A stretch of 64,000 bases of DNA, from the NCBI GenBank assembly GCA_965226185.1, contig CBDDCT010000001.1, positions 310,001-374,000 on the forward strand. The letters run 5' to 3'. A program made the translations under genes and the position numbers. This DNA comes from CBDCYS01 sp965226185. GTDB taxonomy: Bacteria > Acidobacteriota > Terriglobia > Bryobacterales > UBA6623. This document shows positions 1 to 7,914 of this stretch, piece by piece (position 1 is the stretch's first letter; each line of letters starts with the position of its first letter). The notes under the pieces are model-generated. The model did not search any database. It saw nothing but the letters and a program-made list of their open reading frames with translations, and was not told where the DNA came from.

Positions 1-2440
1 TCCAGGCGCTCCAAAGGAATCCGGCCTCCCGGGGACGGCCCGGATCCGGGTTGCTGGGGTGCGGGGCTCGCGGCGCGCCGGCGTACTCCGCCGAGGTCCG
101 CATGCCTTGGTAAATCTCCACCAGCGGCTGCAGCTCGGGATCGGCGTCGCGATAATCGGTCCCCGAGCCGGTGGGCGTGTGGGGAATCGCAATGCCGTTG
201 TAGCGTCTGAGGTAGTCAAACAGCGCCCGCGCGCCTGTTTCGCCCTTTTGTTCCTCGGGCGGAATGGGAAACACCGGGTTGCCGCGCTCGGCGAAGAGGA
301 TGTTGCGGTGGCCGTTGGGGTAAGAGACGCTGCGCTCGTAGGTGTATACGGGGACGAAGGTCTTTGGCAACGTCAGCAGGTCGACGGTTTGCTGGGCCAG
401 CCAGGTGTAGTATTCCTGCTCGGGTGCTCCGGCAGCGCCGCGGGTGCCATCGGGCAGGCTCATGCCGCAGTGCTCGCTGACGCCGAGGTAGTCGAGGCTG
501 GCGGCGTCCATCGCATATCGATAAGCGTCAAGCAGGCTGCCGTCGTTGTGTCCGTCGAAGGAAAACTCGGTGTGCCGGTGAGTGTCGCCGCGGTAGATGC
601 GATAGGTTTTCCCGCCTGATTCAATCTTGTAATCGCGTATTCGCCTCAGATCTTCAGCTTCATTGGGATGAATGGTTTTCGCAAGGAACAGATTAGGCTC
701 TTTGCGGGGTTTCAGCTCGGGCTGCTTGGGCAGTCCGGGCGGGGGCGGGATGCGCGCGGTGTAGACGTCGCTGTGCTGGAACGAAAAGATCTCGAAGTCG
801 CGGGCGTCGGTGACCCAGGCGGCATACAGATTGCCTTCGCTGTCGTTGGCAAACCCGCCGCGCGCGTCCATGCGGTTTTGACTAAACGGCAGGTGCAACG
901 GGCTAGTCCAGCGGTCGCCGTTGTAGCTCGAACCCCAGATTTCCCAGGCTGCCCAATGCGCCGCGTTTCCTTCGTTGGGCTGATGGCGGAAGCGAAGGGT
1001 CCGGTTGCGGAAGAAGACCCACACCCGGCCGTCGCCGCCGGTCTGGAGCATCGGGTAGTCGTTGTACTGTTGCAGATCCCGCGGAAAATCGCGGCTGAGG
1101 CGGCTCGCGGGGACATCCCAGCCGCTGCCGTTGTAAACCGCCACGGCGATCGACCGTGATTCGTAGAGGCGCGTCCCTTGTTTTTGAATTCCGTAGCCGG
1201 TGTCTTTGCCCCACTGGACTCCACTTTCGTTCCAGGCGGCCCAGAGACGGTCGTCCTTGTCGCAAAGCAAGCTTAGGTGTGCCTCGAACATCGGCGTATT
1301 TGCAATGGGAACTACGCTGGACCATTTGCCGTCCGCGAAGGACCGCATCATGACGTCGTAGTTGCCACGGTCGTAGCTGTCCCAGCCCACGTAAACCCGT
1401 CCTTTGCTGTCGGGGGTGATGACTGGCCCCCAGTCGTTGGCCGGCGAGGCCGAGACCCGCTCTTCGGTCGACCAGGATGCGCCGTCGAAGCGGCGGGCGA
1501 AGACGTCCGAGCTTCCGTTGCGGAAACCCTGCCAGACGAGCCACAGGTTGCCGTTGGAGTCGCTGCTTAGGTTGGGGAAGATATCGGGCTGAGGATCGTC
1601 GCTCAGGCGCCTGGCGGCTGACCAGGAACCACCGGAGTAATGGCTTGCGTAGAGGTCCCAGTTGCCGCCGATCTGCCGCGACCACACCGCCCAGGGGCGG
1701 CCCTGCTTGTCGCGGTCCATTTTCACGGTGTGGACGTCGCCGGGCTTTTCCATCACCCGATGTATTTCTCCCCAAGCCTTTCCGTCAAAGCGGCGGGCGA
1801 GAACTTCGCAGGCCTTGTCGCGGTAGGCGATCCAGGCGACCCAGATTTCGCCGTCATTTCCGCCGAGTGCCGTGGCAAAATCGTTTTCGTAATCGGTGGT
1901 CGAGAGCCTTTCAGCGGATGGGACCCGGTCGACGGCAACCGCGCCGTCAAGTAGTGTTCGCGAAAAGCTCGTCATCAAAGTCCGCGGATCGACTTCGAAG
2001 CTGTCCTGTTTGGTGTCGAACTTCATCCGGGTGCCCGGTGTCGCTTTGACATCGATGACTAGGCCGGGGATGAGGAGGTAGGGAGCTGAATCGAGGGACT
2101 TGAGGGTGTTATAGGAGCCCAACCCTCTGCGATGTGAACCCGGGCGGGTGGAGAGCGTCCAACTCGTGGTCCCGTTGTTCGTGGTACGGATGACCTCGTC
2201 TCCTGGCCGGGGATGCCAATTGCTGAACCGCACCACCTCGCCGTTGGTCACCTCGAGCGTGCCACTCCAGTCGGTGGGGCCGCTGTCGGTCAACCCGAAC
2301 CGCACCCGGAAAGAAACGACCGACTCGTCCGAGAGCGCCGGTGAAGACTGGGACAGAGCGACCGGGCTCGGCGCCAAGGTCAGCGCCGCCACAATCATGA
2401 ACGCCGTTACGACGGCGGCAATCAACATTCTCAGGTACAT
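1..2440 (-). CDS. Secreted PHP/DUF3604-type metal-dependent hydrolase with N-terminal propeller (3' end outside window)
   Basis: One open frame runs from an ATG at 2440 (AGGAG 8 nt upstream) to the left edge without a stop, so the C-terminus is missing. The first 30 residues form a hydrophobic signal peptide (MYLRMLIAAVVTAFMIVAAL). Next comes a region of repeated blade-like motifs (DSNGNLWLVWQG, DSKGRVYVGWDSYDRGNYDV, DKDDRLWAAWNES) resembling a beta-propeller. The last third has YRGDTHRHTEFSFDGHNDGS, LDYLGVSEH and, near the edge, REAGFLWSAW. These match PHP-domain proteins of the DUF3604 type, with metal-binding H-x-H and a later His. The protein is probably exported; the substrate is unknown. 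Overlapping plus-strand frames here are shadows with arginine-rich composition. Confidence 0.8.
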   Translation of the reverse strand, partial: MYLRMLIAAVVTAFMIVAALTLAPSPVALSQSSPALSDESVVSFRVRFGLTDSGPTDWSGTLEVTNGEVVRFSNWHPRPGDEVIRTTNNGTTSWTLSTRPGSHRRGLGSYNTLKSLDSAPYLLIPGLVIDVKATPGTRMKFDTKQDSFEVDPRTLMTSFSRTLLDGAVAVDRVPSAERLSTTDYENDFATALGGNDGEIWVAWIAYRDKACEVLARRFDGKAWGEIHRVMEKPGDVHTVKMDRDKQGRPWAVWSRQIGGNWDLYASHYSGGSWSAARRLSDDPQPDIFPNLSSDSNGNLWLVWQGFRNGSSDVFARRFDGASWSTEERVSASPANDWGPVITPDSKGRVYVGWDSYDRGNYDVMMRSFADGKWSSVVPIANTPMFEAHLSLLCDKDDRLWAAWNESGVQWGKDTGYGIQKQGTRLYESRSIAVAVYNGSGWDVPASRLSRDFPRDLQQYNDYPMLQTGGDGRVWVFFRNRTLRFRHQPNEGNAAHWAAWEIWGSSYNGDRWTSPLHLPFSQNRMDARGGFANDSEGNLYAAWVTDARDFEIFSFQHSDVYTARIPPPPGLPKQPELKPRKEPNLFLAKTIHPNEAEDLRRIRDYKIESGGKTYRIYRGDTHRHTEFSFDGHNDGSLLDAYRYAMDAASLDYLGVSEHCGMSLPDGTRGAAGAPEQEYYTWLAQQTVDLLTLPKTFVPVYTYERSVSYPNGHRNILFAERGNPVFPIPPEEQKGETGARALFDYLRRYNGIAIPHTPTGSGTDYRDADPELQPLVEIYQGMRTSAEYAGAPRAPHPSNPDPGRPREAGFLWSAW

Positions 2441-2474
2441 CAAACTGCTCCTGTTGTGCGGGCTGTGGAACCTA

Positions 2475-2696
2475 GTGTAGTGCGCCAATGGTACCGCAAC
2501 GCATGGATTTCGGTTGGGGAAGAGGGAAGCCCGTTGAAACGGGCTGCCAAACCTTCAGCGGTAGGGTTTACCAGCCGTAAAACGACTGGCCTGGAGACAC
2601 CAAGCCGCGTGAACGCGGCTCAAGTGGTCCGAATCAGCCGCTAACAGGCACGGAAGCGACTCACCATTACGTTACAGTCTGGTTGGCGCACTACAC
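2475..2696. mobile_element. MITE family A, complete copy with TA target duplication
   Basis: Perfect inverted repeats CTAGTGTAGTGCGCCAA (2472-2488) and its complement (2683-2699) bound about 222 bp. The element edge is GTGTAGTGCG, with a TA dinucleotide on both sides (2473-2474 and 2697-2698), as expected for Tc1/mariner/IS630-type insertion. Inside the repeats the symmetry continues imperfectly. No coding frame is present, so it is non-autonomous. A second, partial copy lies at 61357-61485 in the opposite orientation, sharing about 130 bp. Confidence 0.75.
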
Positions 2697-2698
2697 TA

Positions 2699-2891
2699 GC
2701 CTGCATTTCTCATCACCTGGCGTGACGAGCTGCGTGAGAGGCGCGTCAGTACGAGGCGCGTTCGGCTTGACGCCAACCCCGCTGAATCAAAGACGCATAC
2801 TTGACGGTAGGTCGAAAACGGTCGGCAAGTGCAAAGAAGGACTGCCGGGCCTCTCGCCTGCCTCGCCCGTCAGGCGCTGAGAAACCCGGGC
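2699..2891. mobile_element. MITE family B, copy 1
   Basis: The element starts directly at the TA ending MITE A. Its left end GCCTGCATTTCTCA and right end CTGAGAAACCCGGGC are imperfect inverted repeats. The interior (GCGTGAGAGGCGCGTCAGTA, then CGGGCCTCTCGCCTGC) matches the better-preserved copy at 61586-61763. No coding capacity is seen. Confidence 0.65.
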
Positions 2892-3134
2892 TGACAAACT
2901 CGGTCACGGATTTTTGATAAAATTATCCCCTTTGTTTTCAACAGTTTTCTCCAGGAAGCGCCAGGCCGCCCGAGACCGGCTTGCTATCCTAAAAAAAGGG
3001 AAACCCAGCGATGAATCATTTTCCATGTGGAGGTGAGCGGCAGGCGATCCAGGCCCCCCCGCCCGGCAAAAAACCCGATATCCTCTCATACACTCTCAAA
3101 TCCTCTCATTGGGAAAATTAACCGGTTATAAACG

Positions 3135-3293
3135 AACAACTTGCACCCAAACAGCTCAAGTCCATTGAGGCTCTTTTGCTAGCGAATACGAGGACGATGA
3201 CAGCAAAAAAGACCAAAGGGCGAACATTGAAAAAAATCCGCTTGATCGCTGGATGAAACAGGATCGCCTCCAGAATGCCCGAAAAGTTGCGCC
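3135..3293 (+). pseudogene. Remnant of a helix-turn-helix gene (terminase-small-subunit/phBC6A51-like)
   Basis: One frame reads NEQLAPKQLKSIEALLLANT and, after a shift, another reads NPLDRWMKQDRLQNARKVAP. Together they resemble the N-terminal HTH of phage-type DNA-binding proteins (LTxxQxxAIEALL ... LYRWLxxxxFQxA). No start codon or intact frame remains. The stretch lies between MITE B ends and is probably debris. The assignment rests on motif memory only. Confidence 0.3.
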
Positions 3294-3308
3294 GTGAGAA
3301 ATGCAGGC
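3291..3308. repeat. Isolated MITE B terminal repeat
   Basis: TGAGAAATGCAGGCTAGTG at 3295-3313 is the exact inverse of CACTAGCCTGCATTTCTCA at 2694-2712, including the flanking TA. It may be the outer end of a larger family B element running from 2699 to 3308, or a solo end left after deletion. Confidence 0.5.
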
Positions 3309-3313
3309 TAGTG

Positions 3314-3667
3314 ACTCACTCGCGGTTCGACTTTAGCACTTGACTTCGCGGCGGGCAACCGTGGGATGGAGTTGTCGTGGGGTCCTCACGCGAAGTGGAA
3401 GGAAGCTCGTTGAACTGAAAACGGGCGGAACTGATGGCCGCGCGAACCCATTGAAATAAAATAGGTTGCGCGATGGGGTATAAAGTTTCTTTACAAAATG
3501 TCAGAGAATGTCATGTTTTGTCAGTCCTTAGGGGGTGATTTTGGTGATTTCGGGGGTCCGGTGATCGGCGTCATCCTATAGTGTCTTTGTTTTCAATGAC
3601 TTTCTTAGAGCTGGACGAGTGGTTGGTTGGCAAAAACGTGTCAGATTGACAGTGTTTCCTTGCGGAT
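3314..3667. other. Non-coding stretch, no gene seen
   Basis: No credible frame, start or motif is visible. A short run of direct repeats (TGTCAGAGAATGTCATG, TTTTGTCAG) lies near 3498-3520 and may be a degraded terminal repeat. I see no promoter or RNA gene here. Confidence 0.4.
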
Positions 3668-3990
3668 TTGGTTGTTTTGTTGCTGCTGAGGAGGACTGGC
3701 GTGGGAGGTTTTGCGACTCTTGATGGCTGTCTGCGGGCTGTTTGGGCCGTGTTGCTGGGTTCATTTGTGAGGGACTCCTCTGCTCTCGTTGATCGAACCT
3801 CGACAGCCGCCCCCATCGGGAGCGCAAAAGCGGCCGCGGGCGGACGGTCTTCTTGCCGTTTTGTTGGTTCGCATGGACCCGCTGAGAGCCGGTCCCTGCT
3901 GGGCCGAAGCCAGCCCTCGAGAAGAAGCCTTTCGCGGGAGGAATGACCACAATGCAGAGAGCAACTCGAAACTGTGCAGGCCTGAGCAAT
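3668..3990 (+). repeat. Dispersed repeat R3, copy 1
   Basis: This stretch is alignable to the complement of about 41290-41741. Shared blocks include TTGATCGAACCTC, GGAGCGCAAAA, GGTCTTCTT, GAAGAAGCC and ATGACCACAATGCAGAGAGC followed by CAACTCGAAACTGT and CAGGCCTG. Copy 2 keeps a readable frame with GPAEAGPYQKKPSAGDDHN; copy 1 is frameshifted. The repeat may be a decayed short gene family or an intergenic repeat. Confidence 0.55.
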
Positions 3991-4293
3991 GGACTGCGTG
4001 GAGGGTGTATTGGAATCCACGGACTGCCGCGGATTTGACAGATGGGAGGGACCAGCCGTTGAGAACGGCTGGTTTTGTTGCCCACCCCAGGCCCCGCAAG
4101 GCCGGAGTACCAGGGGAGGCTGTCAAGTTTTTTCTCAGCGGTGGCCCCTTGCAAACTGTTTTTGCGCTTATGCGTATGGAATTCAATGTTGATGCGAATG
4201 TTGAGGCCCATGGCAGGCGACAAGATTGTGACAGTTCAGAAAGTGGCACACAAGTCATTGACGATTCTCGATTCTGGATCTAAACACAACGTC

Positions 4294-4833
4294 TTAACTA
4301 ATTGCGCATAGTCGGCGCAGCGTGTCATTCGGCTGGCCCCACGTGGCAAACTCGGCTTCCGCAGCTGCGATCACTTCCTCCAGGGTCGCAAAGTAGCGGT
4401 TGTGCAGGCAACGCCGCCGGGTCAGCTTCCAGACTCGCTCGATCGGATTCAACTCGGGACTGTAGGGCGGCAAGTAATCCAGCTCAAAGCCAGGTGCGTT
4501 TTCCTCGCGCCACGCTTTGTGCAGTCGGGCATGGTGGTACCTGGCGTTGTCAGCGATGACCGCCACGCGGCGCCCTCCAATGCGGCTCACCTGCTGGAGT
4601 TGCTTCATGAATTCCCAAAAGGTCCCGGCATTGAATTTCCCCGTCTCGCGACAAGACCAAAACCGACCATCGCGTAGTCGCACGGCACCAAAATATCCGA
4701 CGCTTCGCCGGGTCGGATGATGCAGCAGGATGGGATCCTTCGTCTCCGGAGGCACCCACATCCGACAACGCGAGCCGTGCTGCTGAAAGTGCACTTCGTC
4801 GCTGGCCCAAAGGTCGACGGCCGGGTCGGCCAT
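4294..4833 (-). CDS. IS630 transposase, C-terminal DDE frame
   Basis: This is the catalytic half. The DDE residues are visible as DEVHFQQHG (first D), IADNARYHHA (second D) and LPPYSPELNPIERVWK (E). The frame is probably translated by frameshifting at the A8 run (complement of about 4851-4858) rather than from its own ATG at 4833. The C-terminus ends about 10 nt inside the left inverted repeat. With the upstream frame it gives a transposase of roughly 345 residues, usual for the family. Confidence 0.85.
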   Translation of the reverse strand: MADPAVDLWASDEVHFQQHGSRCRMWVPPETKDPILLHHPTRRSVGYFGAVRLRDGRFWSCRETGKFNAGTFWEFMKQLQQVSRIGGRRVAVIADNARYHHARLHKAWREENAPGFELDYLPPYSPELNPIERVWKLTRRRCLHNRYFATLEEVIAAAEAEFATWGQPNDTLRRLCAIS

Positions 4834-5339
4834 CAGCGCTTGGAGTTTTTTTTATGCGTCTTCTGCTGTTCCTCGTCGGCGCGAGCGATCTTGGGCCGCG
4901 GCTTGCGCAGCCGAAAGCCCAATTGCCGGAACAGACGCTGGCACTGACGCACGCCCACAGTGATGCCGTATTGTTGCTCGATCCAGACCGCCAACGTTTT
5001 GCCATCCCATAGATTTCCGCTCAGGCCTGCCTCCCGCGGCGTCTGACGAAGAGCAGCGTTGATCTCTTCGAGCTGCTGCTCATTCAACCGCGGGGGCCGC
5101 CCGGCCCGCTCTCCCTCGCGCAAGCCCGCCAAGCCTTTCTGCTCGAAACGACCCACCCAATATTCCACCGACCGTGGTGCGTCGCCCAGCAGCCTGGCCA
5201 CCTGTGGGCAGGTCATTCCTTGGGCCACCAGCAGCACGCCGTGGAGGCGGTGGTCGTAGCGGGAATCCAGGGAGCGTCGGATCTCATCCTGCAATCCAAG
5301 AACGATGTTTTCAGCGTCAGCAATGCGAAGTGGTCTCAT
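4833..5339 (-). CDS. IS630 transposase, N-terminal frame (HTH)
   Basis: The frame begins MRPLRIADAENIVLGLQDEI with GGGGAA just upstream. A longer TTG start at 5375 would lie inside the terminal repeat and is less likely. The product carries two HTH units, the first around HGVLLVAQGMTCPQVARLLG and the second near GLREGERAGRPPRLNEQQL, then the winged-helix-like RQCQRLFRQLGFRLRKPRP. It ends KTHKKNSKR at an A8 run, where the ribosome or polymerase probably slips into the DDE frame, as in many IS630 elements. It provides DNA recognition for transposition. Confidence 0.85.
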   Translation of the reverse strand: MRPLRIADAENIVLGLQDEIRRSLDSRYDHRLHGVLLVAQGMTCPQVARLLGDAPRSVEYWVGRFEQKGLAGLREGERAGRPPRLNEQQLEEINAALRQTPREAGLSGNLWDGKTLAVWIEQQYGITVGVRQCQRLFRQLGFRLRKPRPKIARADEEQQKTHKKNSKR

Positions 5340-5394
5340 TTCCCCATGAGAGCACAGCCTGCATACTATGCGCAATAACTTATGACGTTATGTT

Positions 5395-5567
5395 TAGAAA
5401 ACGACGGTGTGGTGGTGACTGGTTCGAGTGTGCTCGACGCATTCGACCGACTCGAAGTCCTTGAGTCCACGGCGGAAGCCCTCATCAACGCTCGTGCTAT
5501 CGGCGACGTCTCGGTGATGCCCGAGCCAGCAATTGCTGAACTTCGTTCCGCGTTCAACCTGAATTGA
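5395..5567 (+). pseudogene. 3' fragment of a class II aldolase/adducin-type gene
   Basis: The frame ENDGVVVTGSSVLDAFDRLE continues through VLESTAEALINARAIGDVSV to AELRSAFNLN. This is the conserved C-terminal segment of L-fuculose/L-rhamnulose-phosphate aldolase-like proteins. The first residues come from the IS630 end, and no 5' part is seen on the other side of the IS, so the gene is truncated. Next to an alpha-L-fucosidase remnant, the original role may have been deoxysugar breakdown (inference). Confidence 0.7.
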
Positions 5568-5587
5568 AGATCGAAGCATGAATCTGA

Positions 5588-5761
5588 ACCGCGGCTCCGG
5601 GACCAGAAGATGCGCTAGTTTTTGGGGAGATCCCGCAGTTGGTGGAGCGAAGGCTGAAAGACACCGGAAGCGAGAACTACGTGGGCCCGGTCGTCACGGC
5701 GGACGGCCGCATTGCAACCTTGCGATCTAGCATGTCGCGGCCCAACCAGACGGAGGAATGA
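5588..5761 (+). pseudogene. Unidentified C-terminal gene fragment
   Basis: After an in-frame TGA at 5585 the frame reads EDALVFGEIPQLVERRLKDT, then GSENYVGPVVTADGRIATL and ends NQTEE. Its stop overlaps the ATG of the next gene (ATGA), which suggests an ancestral operon with the fucosidase. No start codon is present. I do not recognise the family. Confidence 0.4.
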
Positions 5762-6102
5762 AGGTGAAGCACTGCAACACCAGCGCACTAAGTTGCGCCG
5801 CAGCTCTGCTGGCGCTCGCGGCCATGAGCGATCCCGCCCACGGGCAAGAAATGGACCGACTCTGGGGTTCCAGCGTCGTGAAGCTTCGGGCTGAGGACGC
5901 CAACCGAGGACAACTCTTCTCCGAAGGCAACTACGCCATGTTCATCCATTGGGGGCTCTACTCCAACCTGGCGAACAAAGTGGATGGGAAGACCTACTAC
6001 GGCATCGGCGAATGGATCGACGCCATGGAAATCGCTCAGCTTGCCAAAGATGCGGGCATGAAATACATCGTCATCACCAGCAAGCACCGGCTAGTTCTCT
6101 GA
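5758..6102 (+). pseudogene. Truncated alpha-L-fucosidase (GH29) gene
   Basis: The frame starts with a signal peptide (CAAALLALAAMSDPAHGQE), followed by LFSEGNYAMFIHWGLYSNLA, YYGIGEWI and GMKYIVITSKH, the N-terminal signature of glycoside hydrolase family 29. Intact enzymes exceed 400 residues. Here the match stops after the conserved VITSKH, where HDGF would be expected, and runs into unrelated DNA with a stop at 6102. The catalytic core is missing. GGAGG precedes the ATG. Confidence 0.75.
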
Positions 6103-6182
6103 CCGCCTGATAAGTGGTCTGTCGTAGCCGAACTTTCTACGCGCGGCTTTGCGGTCCTTAGTGGCTCAGGGGGCCAGATCCA

Positions 6183-6350
6183 GGCCGCCGCCTGGATTCG
6201 GCTGCAGCCGCGAGCGCGTCGCCCAGTAATGCCAGCGGCGGAAAAACTTGCGCGCCACACCCAGGCTGCCGAAAGTCAAACAAACGCGTCGCCGTTTCCA
6301 TCAGCGCCCACGCCCGCGCCGTCTTCAGGTCGCTTTCGCGCGGTCGCTGA
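6183..6350 (-). pseudogene. ISL3-family transposase C-terminal remnant
   Basis: On the minus strand one frame reads RESDLKTARAWALMETATRL and, after a 1-nt shift, another reads SLGVARKFFRRWHYWATRSR. These are characteristic of the C-terminal end of ISL3 transposases (LKTARAW..KE...F.......A..F...W..WATHSRL). No intact frame or terminal repeats are visible. This may be what truncated the fucosidase gene. Confidence 0.55.
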
Positions 6351-6519
6351 AAAGCCCGCTATTGCCTCTTGCTGAAGTTCGCCGGGTGACGCAGCCGCGG
6401 GGTATTGCGGGCGACCGGCTCGGCTTGGCGGCGCTGGAGGCCGCGCCCCGCGGCGCATTCCGCGATGGCGTGGACTTCATCCTAGGGAAAGGCCCAGCAG
6501 TTCGGCTACGGGACGGCCT

Positions 6520-7476
6520 TTACCTCTCTACCCAAGTTGTAACTTTTTCAACGTCCGTATCGAGGCGACGGGCGATCTCTTTAACTGGGACACCCTGGCT
6601 GTGAAGATGCCGCGCTCCTGCTTGACGTTTGCGATACGCACGGGAGCGGCAAGCGCCAGAGCAGAATTTGGCGTCCGCCCGCCTCTCCGTTGTCAGCTCG
6701 AACCATTTTTGACATTCCTCACACTGCCCATATCTTCGGTCTTCACTGATCGCCTCAGCGAACTGAACCCATATCGCCGCGTTTAAGCTATCAGGTGAGA
6801 ACCGCATGGACAGCCTTTTGAGGTCGCGGTCCCAAAGCAGGCGGGCAGTAACACCATGATTGCGCAGATTGCCGTTCACGGCGGATTGCAAGTAGTATCT
6901 GGCGGGCAGAATTAGGTCACCGGGCGGCAAGTTTGAAAGCAAGTCATTATTGGTCCCCCGGCCCGCGATGGGCAAGTCCTGCAGCACACCCTTGGGATCG
7001 CTTCTATAATCAACGCCGCCGTAATCATCGTCCCATCGAATGCGTTGAGCTAGGGCCGCGTCGTCCCCTGACTGGGTCAAGTCCCAAAGCTGGACTAGCT
7101 CTCGCAACGCGAGAATTTCAGCGCGCCATTCACTAAAGGGTTCCCCCATCCTCCGAGGGATCGGCGCAGAAGGGAACACCTCCGGTTCTGCTTGCGGTTG
7201 CAGAACGCGGCCAGTTTTGCCGCCAAGCATGCCGAACTTGTGAGCAAACGCTAGGATTGCTTGCTTGTCAGCCTCTGTCTGCGCAAGCGTCCGGAACAGC
7301 CCAGAGTGCTCTCCCAAGGGGTGGTATCGCCGAAACCGCTTCCAGGACCCGGATACGGCTTTCTCTGTCAGGAACTCTTGGCTATCTCCTGGCGGTTGAG
7401 AGCCGGGAGGAACTGTGATCCACTCGTGGCCTTCCTCGGCTATGAGCCATTCGAACTCGATCAAGTCTGATTGCAT
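6520..7476 (-). CDS. Zinc-finger/HTH protein of unknown function (CGNR-like C-terminus)
   Basis: A 318-aa protein, acidic at the start (MQSDLIEFEWLIAEEGHEWI). Near residues 250-285 it has QCEECQKWFEL followed by KFCSGACRSRAYRKRQA, a four-Cys finger like those ending CGNR-type and related proteins. The last 30 residues (GVPVKEIARRLDTDVEKVTT) look like a recognition helix-turn-helix. It diverges from the HTH gene at 7617 across a promoter-bearing gap. It is probably a DNA-binding accessory protein of the integrative element; no more specific function can be given. Confidence 0.65.
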   Translation of the reverse strand: MQSDLIEFEWLIAEEGHEWITVPPGSQPPGDSQEFLTEKAVSGSWKRFRRYHPLGEHSGLFRTLAQTEADKQAILAFAHKFGMLGGKTGRVLQPQAEPEVFPSAPIPRRMGEPFSEWRAEILALRELVQLWDLTQSGDDAALAQRIRWDDDYGGVDYRSDPKGVLQDLPIAGRGTNNDLLSNLPPGDLILPARYYLQSAVNGNLRNHGVTARLLWDRDLKRLSMRFSPDSLNAAIWVQFAEAISEDRRYGQCEECQKWFELTTERRADAKFCSGACRSRAYRKRQAGARHLHSQGVPVKEIARRLDTDVEKVTTWVER

Positions 7477-7529
7477 AGTCGCCCCAATCTAGCTACGGAA
7501 AAATCTTAGTTAGTGTAACACACCACTAG

Positions 7530-7559
7530 TTGACGCTCGTATCCGTATCTGCCTAGAAT
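7530..7559 (+). promoter_or_regulatory. Sigma70-type promoter for the integrative-element operon
   Basis: TTGACG (7530-7535) and TAGAAT (7554-7559) are separated by 18 bp and lie 58 bp upstream of the ATG at 7617. Confidence 0.5.
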
Positions 7560-7566
7560 AGACGAC

Positions 7567-7586
7567 GTGACGTACTTATCCGTCAC
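7567..7586. promoter_or_regulatory. Candidate operator palindrome
   Basis: GTGACG and CGTCAC form an inverted repeat around an 8-bp centre just downstream of the -10 box, where a repressor of the 7617 operon could bind. Function is inferred from position only. Confidence 0.35.
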
Positions 7587-7616
7587 TAGACACGATTAAA
7601 CAAACAGAAGTGTCAC

Positions 7617-7826
7617 ATGAAACGACAGATATTGACTATTGAGGAGGGCTCCAAGGCGCTGGGGCTCAGCCGGGGCTCGATGTACAAAGCTGTCCATCGG
7701 GGCGATGTCCCAGCACTTCGTATCGGCAGGCGCCTGATGATTCCCCGCGCCGCCCTCTCACGGCTATTGAGCTGTACCAGCCCAGAGGCGAATATTGATG
7801 ACGACGATCCGAGGACTGAAGCTTAG
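7617..7826 (+). CDS. Excisionase-like/MerR-type HTH protein
   Basis: A 69-aa protein with the small winged-HTH fold typical of excisionase and DNA-binding accessory proteins: ILTIEEGSKALGLSRGSMYK followed by GDVPALRIGRRLMIPRAALS. It is first in a plus-strand series leading to the primase-polymerase. It may control the element's excision or early transcription. A second protein of the same class is encoded at 14084. Confidence 0.75.
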   Translation: MKRQILTIEEGSKALGLSRGSMYKAVHRGDVPALRIGRRLMIPRAALSRLLSCTSPEANIDDDDPRTEA

Positions 7827-7914
7827 AAGACGTAGCTTGCGACGGGCTGCCTTGGATGGTTGCGACCGCCGCAAGCTGAGTAGACTCACAAAGTCAGCAG
7901 AAAGGAGTCGGTTT

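Larger units (their letters stand above)
4283..5394 (-). mobile_element. IS630-family insertion sequence
   Basis: A 1.1-kb element with imperfect ~30-bp inverted ends (AAACACAACGTCTTAACTAA at the left; complement of the right end AAACATAACGTCATAAGTTA), flanked by TA at 4281-4282 and 5395-5396. It carries two overlapping transposase frames joined through a run of eight A residues. It sits at the broken edge of a class II aldolase gene whose 3' part follows at 5395. Confidence 0.9.

Noticed and set aside
903..1775. 290-aa minus-strand frame and several plus-strand frames (59-619, 668-1159, 1277-2049)
   Set aside because: Arg-rich, low-complexity shadows of the long minus-strand gene whose true frame shows signal peptide, propeller and PHP motifs.
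5400..7500. Left attachment site of the island
   Set aside because: No copy of the tRNA-Arg core sequence was found to the left, so the island's left border stays undefined.
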